A DNA stretch of 22,999 nt from Hypsibius dujardini (taxonomy: Eukaryota; Tardigrada; Eutardigrada; Parachela; Hypsibiidae), in contig LRSR01013203.1 in assembly GCA_001579985.1 (NCBI GenBank), forward strand, positions 1-22,999, in the 5' to 3' direction. Shown piece by piece: positions 10,111-21,200 of the stretch (position 1 is the first letter of the stretch; every line of letters begins with the position of its first letter). The notes under the pieces were generated by a model. That model had not been told where the DNA came from. It saw only the letters and a list, made by a program, of their open reading frames with translations, and searched no databases. The translations under genes and the position numbers were made by a program.

Positions 10111-11246
10111 GATGGAAAATCCAGTGTGCACTCCTGCGTAAATTGCAACTAATGAGTCCGAAATTCGTTGATGCACTTGATGCACTGACACCGAGTGAGC
10201 GTTCCTGACTGCCTGGTAGAAGATGCGTTTAGTCAACTAAAAACGTGGCTACTGGTTCTCCCCCCTGCCCGGCTTTCTTTATGGTATCGTTAAATATGCG
10301 TGCAGAGATATGTGGGCCCCGCCCCCTATGGCGTATTTCTATAAATTAGGGGAGATATTCCTTGTGGAAATCAATCGGCTATACCGGCATGTATTTTTCA
10401 AGATTTTTTAAGAACGAACATTGACAAGACGCGAAACTAGCCAACGGTCAGGAGTACTGGAGCATAGGCCCACCCTGTCCTGTCCTCCTGCATACGCCTC
10501 ATTACGAGTACTTCACATGTACGTACATGTATGAGGGAGGGGTCCTGGAATGGGCCACCCTGGAATCGGAACGTCCAGACAGATTTCGGATATCACCAAG
10601 GTCCTAAGCGACAGAGAATAATTGATAACCCCGGTGGAACGTGTGTCAGATATGAAGAAAAGGCGTGGGAATATGTTTAGAAAACGAAATGATTGGACGG
10701 TTGGAATAAGCTCACTAAAGAGGTCGCTGACTATGTAGTGACTCATCAGTTTTCGATGAATTTGCGACAGAGCGCCCCCTGCCACCCAGTGACCCTATTC
10801 CATTGCCCTTCCCTCATACTGTATACATGTTACAGTAAAACTGTCAGTAAAATTGTCGAAACCGTCGTCCTGGTAATTACCGTGCGAGTACAAATACGAA
10901 ACCCTGAGCTGCTTGAAAACGGCCAAAATTAAAGCGAGAGAAAAAAGTCGAAAGAATCATTCGAAAACATCTTTTGAAAAGAATACATTATTATTCGGCC
11001 GAATAAGTGTGGCGACCCGATCAAGCAAGATCAACAAAACTCATTTATTACTAAAATTGCAGGTCAGTTGGTTTTAAATACGTACAAAGTTTTTCTAACA
11101 CTGTGACATGGACCATTGCGAAGGTAAATCTAGCACGATGCCATCTTATTACTCTTGAATCATCACGACTGATCACGGTGTAATATAATGCAGAACGCTT
11201 TTCCGCCGGACCCTCATGTAGCTCCCCAGCCAAACCCCAGGAACGA
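10111..11246. other. Divergent intergenic stretch
   Basis: Lies between ENOSF1 (-) and the next gene (+), so both promoters should be here. I cannot place a TATA box or initiator with confidence. The open frame preceding the ENOSF1 ATG has no ATG of its own. A possible upstream exon or UTR of the + gene may lie near 11184-11246, where the frame is open after a TAA at 11181. Confidence 0.4.
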
Positions 11247-12428
11247 ATGCCAGAGCTCTACAACATGCTGATGGCGAATCTGAAACCAAGCTCAACCGCA
11301 TCAATCAATAAAGGTAGGGAATGTATGTATTGGTGAATCGTGTGATGCTGAAGCCAAGGAAGGTACTGTTCGGATACGTATCTCGCTTTGGTTCAACAGC
11401 CAACGCATACGAGGAGTGCTGCGATCGCGGCTCCAACCCTTCGTCCGCCGGAGAAATTACTTGGACTAAACTGCAGACGCCCAGTTCGCGTCACCTCCAG
11501 CAAGTACCGGCGGAAGTGATCCGTAATGCCTGCCGTGAAAAACGATCTCGCGGCTACATCGGCCGTCTCCTGGCCGCGAAGAACCCACCGAGGAAGCGAC
11601 GTGCTGCCGGCAGTGCCGCGATGGACGACACCTCCAACATCAGCAAAGACCAAAACGATGAGGAGGACGAGGAGGATGACGAGATTGTCTCGCTTCCGCT
11701 TCCCGTGAAGAGAGACCGTCGTCCACGACAGGAACTCTTCGAGCTGGATTCTCAACGACTGTCGATGAAACGGTGGCGAGTGAAAACCGTCGTGGAGAAT
11801 CACATTGAAACTATGAAAGCGTTCTCGCAGCTGACTTTGAATGCGTAAGCGAAGGATCATAGCTAAAGTGATACAGTAATTCATGCTTTACTGTACGCTC
11901 CCGATCTCAAGGGTCGATTTTAGGTCCGGCCCGAAAACACGTTCCGTCGCTCGCTTGGTTGTTCATTCAGATTCACTCAACCTTTATTGACTTCAAAATT
12001 TTGACACCAAAATCATCATTTCAATCAAGCAAGGTAGCATAGCTTGTCACGCAAAACCAACAGGCCATCACGGACAACTGAACGGAATTGAACGATCCGC
12101 TCAAGCTTGATGTGAATCAGCGGGGGTGGGGCATAATCGACCCGTGAGATCGGGAGCATACAGTAACTGTTTATTTTGTAGGGCGAAACTGCCATCCGAT
12201 TTGAAGCAGTTGGAGCTCAAGTCGCGTCATCTCAATGGCGATCGCATCGCTATCTTACAGCACCAGGAACCCCTTCGTGCCCTGCTGGCGGAGGAGGCGG
12301 CCATTTTGAAAGTGATCCACGAACTCCTGTCCGAAGCGGCGGCGCAGCATGATCTTCCGGAGGAAATGGCACGGCGTGAAGCCAAGGAAGCCGCCGATAT
12401 CCTCATGGACGAAGAATATTTTCTTTGA
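11247..12428 (+). CDS. Uncharacterised three-exon protein (basic, acidic and helical segments)
   Basis: Exons 11247-11313, 11400-11844 and 12182-12428. Donors are GTAGGG and GTAAGC, acceptors AACAG and TTTTGTAG; phases 1 and 2 agree and the total is 252 codons plus TGA. The TAA seen 4 nt past 11844 is the start of the GTAAGC donor; reading through the splice gives LTLNA-AKLPSDLKQLELKSRHL. I do not recognise the family. Visible parts: a Cys pair (YEECCDRG) near residue 25, a basic patch (PPRKRRAA) that could be a nuclear localisation signal, an acidic run (NDEEDEEDDE), a second basic stretch (KRDRRPRQ), and a C-terminal Ala/Glu/Leu-rich helix ending DEEYFL. This suggests, but does not prove, a nuclear complex subunit. 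The first exon is the least certain part. Confidence 0.6.
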
Positions 12429-12637
12429 CTTGAAGCGATTTTCTATTAAGCGATCTTCTGTACCTGTACATGTCTAATTACCACGCCTTCGAATTGTGCC
12501 GTCAGCGTTTTCCTTTTTAATTTCAACCATGTGGTGACTAGGTGGCCGCATGGTCCGACATGATAGTCTGAAACCGGAAGGGTCCGAGAAAGTCACCTGA
12601 ATGTAAAAGGGCCGTGTGATATAAGTTTCAAACTTGA

Positions 12638-12703
12638 GAAGTACGATTGACCAATGAGACCCGATCCTTTGAAGTACGATTGACCAATGAGACCCGACCC
12701 TTT
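12638..12703. repeat. 33-bp direct tandem duplication
   Basis: Two adjacent copies (12638-12670, 12671-12703) beginning GAAGTACGATTGACCAATGA and differing at a single C/T position. Each copy carries a CCAAT motif. Confidence 0.85.
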
Positions 12704-12991
12704 GTCCCTAATGGAGGTTATAGTTTCAAACTGAATTTGAATTTGAAGGGATTTTGCTCGAAAGCGTGAAGATGAGATTTCCGACACTCTCATGGAGCAG
12801 ATGATCAATAGACCCGACGCCAATTATCATCTGTTGTTAATCGTGATCTTCTCTGCATACTTAACGGTCCTACTTCGCGCTGTTTTTCTTATAACTCAAT
12901 GGAGAAAAAACAACCTTTCTTTTGGTCTCACTGACTGACACTCTTGACTGCGAAGGTGTTACATGCCTTGAGAAAGTAATTTCACCGTCCG

Positions 12992-12997
12992 TTTAAT
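12992..12997 (-). terminator. Candidate poly(A) signal ATTAAA of the ADAMTS-like gene
   Basis: ATTAAA on the minus strand, 157 nt after the stop at 13154-13156. It is the second most common animal poly(A) hexamer; there is no better match nearby. Confidence 0.4.
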
Positions 12998-13153
12998 GCG
13001 GCAGAAAACTTGCTGCAAATTTTAGGACACTTGTGACTTTTTCTCCGAAAAACAAAAAAATGGCGCGCCGAATAAGAGCACGAACTAAATTAAGAAGGTC
13101 ATGATGAAGCGAATGAGGATCAGTAGAACGCGTTCTAAACACTTCTGCGGTAA

Positions 13154-16100
13154 TTAAGCAGAGCAAGATTTACAGCACATTTTCTTGTAGTAATCGTAGC
13201 GACAGAACGCCAGCTCAATCACCGTCCTACAACGGTCAATCTTGTCCACACAGGCGCCGCCGTTGCCGTTGGCGGCCGGCCTAGCCGGGGACCTCCGTGC
13301 GGCATCCGGCGCCCGTGTCACTTTCTGTCCGTTCCGCGTCTGCTGCGGCGTCACATCGATATCCACCAACCCGTCCGACCGAATCCGATTGGACGTCACC
13401 CCGACCGCGCGGCGACTCTGGCTGGTCCGCGGTGCCGGCGGCATGACGCCATGGTGCTGCTCGTCCGGGCCGGTGTGGTAGGCACTGTTGTACACCGGTG
13501 GTGGCATCGTCGTTGTCGTTCGTCGTCGCTGCACGCCCTGGTCGCCCTTTCGGGCCGACGCCAGTGCCTCGCTCGCTCGGCGCCCAGCGTCGTACAACGT
13601 ACCGGCCTTATTGTTGAGATCGACGGGAGGGCGGTAGTCCTCCTGTGGCTCATTGTCGTACAAGGTTCCGGCTTTGTTGTTGAGGTCGATCGGCGGTCGG
13701 TAGTCCTGTTGGGGAGCTGCGTCGTACAACGTGCCGGCTTTGTTGTTCAGATCAATCGGAGGACGGTAATCTCGCTGGGGTTCTGAATCGTACAGCGTTC
13801 CGGCCTTGTTGTTTAGATCGATCGGAGGACGGGAGTCTTGTTGCGGCTGCGAATCGTACAAGGTCCCCGCCTTGTTGTTCAGATCAATGGGCGGTCGGTA
13901 GTCCTGTTGGGGTGCCGCATCGTACAAGGTCCCCGCCTTATTGTTCAGATCAATCGGCGGTCGGTAGTCCTGTTGGGGTGCTGCGTCGTACAAGGTCCCC
14001 GCTTTATTGTTTAAGTCAATCGGCGGGCGGGAATCCTGTTGAGGTGCTGCGTCGTACAAGGTCCCCGCTTTATTGTTTAAGTCAATCGGCGGGCGGGAAT
14101 CCTGTTGAGGTGCGGAATCGTACAGGGTCCCCGCTTTGTTGTTGAGATCGATCGGCGGTCGGGAGTCCTGCTGCGGCGAGTTGTCGTAGAGCGTGCCGGC
14201 CTTGTTGTTGAGGTCAATCGGGGGTCGGTAGTCTTGTTGCGGCTCCGCGTTGTAAAGCGTACCAGCCTTGTTGTTGAGATCGATCGGCGGTCGGGAGTCC
14301 TGCTGGGGTGCGGAATCGTAGAGAGTTCCGGCTTTGTTGTTGAGGTCGATCGGTGGACGAGCGTACCTGAACGGACAGAGAACTCTTCGTCAGACCGTGA
14401 TGGTAAGACTTTGAATAGCTCCCATTCGAATGCGTGCACGGTTCAGAGCACATATTTAAGCCAGTAAAGTGGTGGTGGAAAATTGTAATCGATTGGTCAT
14501 CTATTTACAAAAACTCATCAACAAAACCAGAACATCATACACAAGTGACTAAAGAAGCTTTCAAATCTTATAATACTTCTCCTCGTTTTATTTTCTAAAT
14601 TTATTTCCCTTTGTCCAACCGAAAAGCTGGAGGGTAAATTTTATCGACGGAAAAAGTCTTTTGCTCGCTATGATATTCTGTACACATAATCCTTCTTCGC
14701 TTTGACACTCGCTTACCGTCGGTCATCATTCGCAGGCTCGTTGTCATACAACGTTCCCGCCTTGTTGTTGAGGTCGACCGGTGGTCGCGGTCGCTGCCGC
14801 CGCTGATCTTCCAGCGACGGTTGAGCATCATACGGGTAGAGAGTGCCGGCTTTGTCGTTGATGTCGAACGGTCGCCGACGGCTGTCATCCGCGTACGGGT
14901 ACCCACCGGTTCCGGCCTTGTTGCTCAGGTCAACCGGTCGATCCACGTATGACGGACGAGCGCCGCGCTCCTGCGCTCCACGTCCGTAATCGTCCTGTGT
15001 GCAGATGTCGTTGCCGCATGACTCAAGACTTTGCGGCTTCTCGTCCTGCGGACAATCGGCCGACACGTCTTTGTTCTTGTCCAGGCAGGCGACGGTGCGG
15101 GAGTGCGCTCCGACGCCGCAGGAGTGGCTGCAGGGACCCCATTCCGAGGTGTACCAAGAGCCTTCGCGGCACGGTGAGCCTTGGCATTGGCGTTCGGTCT
15201 CGGGTTTGGGGTGGTACTTGCATTCGGACTCGTTGAGCAGTTCGCAGGTGGGGTAGCCGCTGCGGTCGCGGCTTTGAGCTCGCAGGCAGAGCACTTCACG
15301 TGTTTGAGAGCCGACGCCGCAGTCAGGTGAGCACTGCAATCAAAAGGGGAACATCCTGTTTTAAGCTGATGAACTTCGGTACTTAATATGGGTGGGATTC
15401 AATAGTAATCACTGGGTCACACTTCTAATCGCTTATGCAATAATTACAGCCACGTGAAATTTGTCCAAACACACAATCGAGCTCTGAATTCTGAGCTCTG
15501 AGCACTTAGAATTGTTAAATCTATTTTTAATCGAAATTAGTTGGAAAATTTACATTTTTTTTAGTTTTGCACATTCAAAATATTTATTAACTAAAAGTTT
15601 TAGTAAATGGTGTTTTACTAAAACCAGAACTGAATTACTGAAATTTTCAGTTTAAAAATCCTTCAAGTTTTGTTTTAATTTAGTTTTGCCTTTTTAGTCA
15701 TCTCTTTCATGCGTCCTGCTTCAGAGTACGGTATCGGGCACGTTAGAACAAGTTTTACTGTGGATATGCATTAAATCACTAGATACCTAGCTACAATCAA
15801 GTAGCTGGTGACAGTTTGCACCATTTGTGTAACCGTTCACTCAGAGTATGGCCGGATATCCTTCACCCGTAGCATAAACAAAAGGCGCAATTTTCATCAA
15901 AACGAAGGACCCAATGGTTCCTATTGAATTTGTCCCACACTCTTCACATCGATCACGAATACATACGTCGGACCAGGGACCTTCGAACCAATGACCGCCA
16001 CACTCCTTTTGGCTGGTGCAAGACTGTTGAGTTTCCGGTCGCTCTGTCGGATCACACATTTGGTGGTCCTGTTGACGGTTATCCTTGAAGCAGACAATAT

Positions 16101-18228
16101 GGCGACCGGTCGTTCCTGTACCACACTGGTTCGAGCACTAAAATCATCCAAAGAATCAATCAATCAATCACTCCGGTATTAGAGCCAACGCCCATGCCGG
16201 CAAACGGGATTCCGCACCTTTGAGCTCCAATCAGAGAAGAGCCATGTTCCTCGGCAATTACCGCCGTCGCAGGCCTGATTCTCCTCCGGCCGACGCGTCG
16301 CGTGACACTTCTCCTCTCCCACCTCCACGCCGTGGGCGTCGTCGTAGCACTTGACTTGACGGCGTTGCGCACCTCGTCCGCACGTTGCGTCACACTAAAA
16401 TTAGCCGTGTCATCATCAAAAACCCGACCCTTGATCGAGAACCAAGACCTTGGAAGAAGGCCGAGAAACTATTTTCGGTTCTTGACATTGACACCATTAA
16501 CTCTCTCTCTCTCTCTTTCTTTCTCACCGGACTCCATTCACCGCTGTGCCAGCTGTAGGAGCCGCAGGCCTGACGGTGGCAAGGTCGGACGATACCGTGG
16601 CTGTGCTTGGCGCCGCACACGTCCTCGCTGACGTCGGCCAGCACTCCGTCACCCTGGACCTGCATGCAACGCGCCTCACGCGTTTCGCTGCCCGTGCCGC
16701 AGGTTACGCTACACTCACTCCAGTCACCGTACTGCCATCTAAAAGAACAAATCAAACTTCATTCTTCATGATGAGCTTTCTAGTTGCCGTTATCGTTCAC
16801 ACACTTTTTTTCAAATTTTCAAATTTTCAAAAAATTTTCAATTTTAATGTAATAACCATATTGGTACGTAATAATGCACGATATGTAGAGACTATGCATG
16901 CTGTGTGCTGCAATGGTCGACACTTTCACGTTCAAAAATTCAGCATTATTAAACCTTACGAAAATTTGGCCAGCTTTAAACAACCGAAGGAAATATGATT
17001 CATTTCTATCGTCGTTTGTCTGTTCCGTATCACATCGTATACTCTGACATGATGAAGAAGGGCACTCACTCTCCGGGGCATGGAGCCAAATGGCAGGCCT
17101 CCTGGAAGTTGGCCGGTCGCACAATGTTCCGGCAGTAGGCATCATCCACCGGGCGGTTTTCCCGCTCCGATATGCAGACAATATTGGACTGGCGCACTCC
17201 CTTGCCACAGGTCTTACTGCACGGTTTATACCCCACAACGGCGTACTTGTAGCGGTCCCGCGGCGGAGGCGCCGGGGTCGTGGTCGTGGTCGGCTCTTCA
17301 ATGTGCAACGGCGTCTCCACAAAGTCCTCCGAGATGGACGGGATGTCCCCGCGATACGGTCGGGTGTCGATGAGGTTGGAGTTGATTTCCGGCCGGTGGT
17401 CCACTCGATCGGCCCGATGACGACGGCTGGGTGCTTTCCACGCGTCTTGTTGCTTGTTGGAGATGGAGTATTCCAACGTGATGCCGGTGTTGGGTCTTTT
17501 GGTCACCAGCTAAAAGCAGGCAATGCATTTATTAAGCCGTTCAAGCGTTAAGGGCGAATTTTCAAAGGCAGATTTATTTCGTACGATAATTTCGATGTCT
17601 TCGGTCAGCGGTCCTTTGGCGGTGATCCTCTCTCCGTGCCGCCGAAGGGAGTTACCATTGGTGACGTGCTGGTATCGGAAACGGCTACCAGCGGCAGCAT
17701 AGTCCCCATTCGGGCTGGCAGTCCATTCACCGTTGAGGAAAAATCCCTGAACCGTTCGCAGAGCTACAGACAGTCATCACGGAAGGTCAAATCACTGAAC
17801 CGTCAGGCAGGCTTTTTTCCTCTAAATACATATGTTTAGGATGTCATTTTTACCGAAAACGTTTCCGGATGGCTTGGACTCCGTCAGGCTGATGTTACAG
17901 GCTCCCCTGGGGATAGTGCCGATCTTATTGTGACCTCGTGGTAGATTCTGCTCCAAGAACTCGATTTTGATCTTCTGGCAGCTGGTGCTGTCTCCGGCGC
18001 AAACCCCGCAGGCATCGACACGACGGTCTGACCCAACCATTCCATCACAGCCAATTGCCTGGAAAGGAGAAGGTCAATTCGCAGACTGTATGGGAAGTTG
18101 TAAACTATATGTACAGAATTCGCTGAATTAATGCCCGTAACTGAAACTAGCTAAAAAAATACTAGTAATGGTACATCTACAACGTCCATTTATTACTCGT
18201 TGCCTGTTTGTCTGTCTGTCTATTTATC

Positions 18229-18287
<59 letters not shown>

Positions 18288-21200
18288 GATTGTCTGTCTG
18301 ATTGTCTGTCTGTCTGGCTGACTGGCTGGCTGGCTGCTTGACTGTCTGTCTATTGATTCTATTTACGCGCACAATTATAATTGACATGAAGGCATTGTCA
18401 TGAAGAGATTTGACCCTTACCAGAAGAACCAAAATCGCAGCAAAGTAAATTACATCCATAACTGGGCCTGTGTAGGGACCCGGAAAGGTCCAGCAAGAGA
18501 CCTAACTAGCCGGAAGGCAGATCAGGCCGCTTAACTTCGCCTCAATACAAGAGTATTCCGATGCACCGAAGAAAAAAATTAAATGATCTTGCAATGCCTC
18601 TCCGGGCAGTATGTAATTGGGGAGCTCGACCCGACGAAACTCTGACACGCTATATAACGACAATAAATGAAGTGATCCTTCGACTGCTAACTTCAAGGAA
18701 AGAGCGGATGTAATAATAAAAAGCCTTGACTCTCCACCGAGACAGCCAGTTACTCCTCCTTAAAGAATCATCATCGTTGGCACGTACGTCCTTTAAGACC
18801 AAGTGCCTGTATGTAGGAATAATTTGGCATACAAACTGTATAGACATCTACTCGTCACTATATGATTTTTGACTTTTGAAGAGAAATTAAAAATAACGCT
18901 GTGTAAGCGCGATGATCTGATTCAACAGACCGGCGCAACAGAAAATGTCCGTGGACAAACACAGAGGTGGGCATTTATCGAAGGAACGATCGAGCGAGCG
19001 GCGAGCAGCAGCAGCTGTCCGACCGCTTCTGGCTTGCCGTGCCCATCCTAATAAACGGACATTACCGGTCTGTTTCAACTGGCGAGAGATAAACACTGGG
19101 GGAGAGGGCGAGAGGAGAGAACCGATTACTCTCACTTGAGGACCTCAAAATCGGGAGCTGTCACTTCTTATGGTTGAGAGACCCGGAGAACCGAACCAGT
19201 TGGTGAGCTCTTCATGCGTGTCTGTGTCAGCGTGCGCCCGCGTACGTCTGCCTGTCTGTGTTGTGTGTCTGTGACACATTTGTCTAAATAACCCTAAACT
19301 CATAGTGGTGATGCTTGGGCAAATACAGCGCCCGGATTATCAAATGAACCAAATATTGTGATACGAAAATATGTAAGAGTTAAGGCGGGTGAGTATTAAA
19401 TATTGGTCAAATGCAAATTTCTGTTGGCAGTCCCCGAATACGCTGTCTCTCTAGGCGGTCCGGTCCCATGCTTCACCATATTATACAGTATAATCAGCAG
19501 TTACCATTTAATTGGACTTTGATTCTGTTTGCAAACAAACCCAAATATTCTTCCTCTAAGAGTGAACTACGCCATTTTTTCACTCTTTACGCGATATTCT
19601 GAGATACCATTCCGAAGAGCATCGGAGTGGCTTGAACCAAGCCACACCCATTCTTTCTCTTACCTGTACAAAGTCGCAATGAAAATGGCAAGTTGGGAAA
19701 TGAAATAAATGCCGCATTCGCACATTATATCATCATTATTTCTCGATAATTTTGATTTAGTAAATCGGTTATAAATGGAACACATGTATTCTACAATAAT
19801 TTTGTTAAAAAACTGAAAATTGATTTTTTTAAATGAAACACAAAAAAGAAATAAAAATAATAACAGGAAATTTTACTTTCGAATTAATCTGTGTATAATA
19901 TGGAAACCGCGCCCGAGGCTTTGCCGTTCTCTGTGTGGTCTCCGTTTCTTCCAATGGTCGATGACGTGCCGAAAAAACTTCGCGTCTTCTCAACACTTAG
20001 TTGACACATCTTTCGTTCGTTGCAGCCGAAAATTATCTCAAAAATTTACTCTCGCCTGTTTTCTTGTTTTTTCTTTGTTGTATTTTACTGCCTCAACAAC
20101 CCTTTGTTTTTTATCACACTTTCTATTGTTTTCCCTTAACCCCTGCACGTGCGGTTCCTACCACATCTCAGGCAGATCCTACTTCCGTTTTCCGCACGCA
20201 AGTGGATTCCGTTATCACACGGTAGATCAAATGATTCTTGCAGCACCTACACATCCAGGGTCACAAAGCAAAGAAACCTTTTCAATGGTATTTGAAGTAG
20301 ACTACAAACTCCACTGCAAGCCAGACTGCTACGCCCAACATCCAGGCAGAACTAGTATTCTAAATGTGGCTGCCAGAAGCCTTCCAGCTATATAGACCCA
20401 AATTATCCGTGAAGAGTAGAAAACGTACTAATCAGCTGTTTCTCTCAACGGTCCAAGGCACGGAAAAACAATATTTACTTCATGAGTTCCAGCTGATTCA
20501 CTATTGAGAGCTCACAGAGTGGGATCATCCCTTGGGTCAACACATCGACTGAGGCGCAGCGAAGAGAGACAAATTGGCCGCTTTACGCAACAACGAGGCC
20601 TCTCTGACTGGCCTCTCTGACTGAACAGGCTGCCTGGCATGACTACTCCGCTTGGATACGGTCATTACAACGGTGTACCTACAAGTACTACGCCGCTATT
20701 TGCTCTTTTTTTACCTGACAAGTTCCATTGAGGCAAACGCCTTGTGAGGAGGAGACAATCCGGCCAACGTCACCGTCCGGTTCAGTCACAATCCTCTCGC
20801 AAGACAGTCCGTCGGGGACCCGCTCTGCGAAGGAGACGTAGAATTTGTCCTCCACAGGCCGACAGAGTAATGCGCAGGGTGCGTATCCTGTAATGCATAA
20901 TTAGATATCTAAGTGAGTATTTATACTTCAAATTGAAGAATTCAGTACAGATTATCTTTTTGGCTAAGGCGCTTTACAATGTACGGTATGCATGTACAGA
21001 AGTTACAGGTCCTGTAGTTAGATGGTAGGATACTGCACGCTCTGGGTATAATTCCTCGGATTCTGGTAATGACATTAACGATACTATTTTTTAGCATATC
21101 ACTGGCTATTTTTTGTTGAGGCCAACTGCGTGACCAGTAGGAAGAGGGCTGATTTCACTCAATGATTTCAATGGGGCTGGTGCATTCAGTACTCGTAGTG

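Larger units (their letters stand above)
12429..13153. other. Convergent intergenic stretch with a 33-bp duplication
   Basis: Spacer between the 3' ends of the uncharacterised + gene and the - matrix-protein gene. It holds one perfect-period direct duplication (12638-12703) and an ATTAAA signal, listed separately. No gene that I can support. Confidence 0.5.

Noticed and set aside
10111-10236. 42-residue N-terminal extension of ENOSF1 that looks like a mitochondrial presequence
   Set aside because: The frame is open, but the apparent start is TTG and no ATG occurs before 10110, so eukaryotic initiation there is unlikely unless an upstream exon joins.
13242-14467. Several long frames antisense to the repeat exon (Val/Arg-rich)
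   Set aside because: The 66-bp period keeps antisense frames open; the sense frame has phase-matched introns and ends in a PLAC domain.
19820-20395. 191-residue plus-strand frame in the large matrix-gene intron, possible nested gene
   Set aside because: It begins with TTG, has no ATG before about residue 48, spans a pyrimidine-rich tract and shows no domain; a decayed repeat or chance is likelier.
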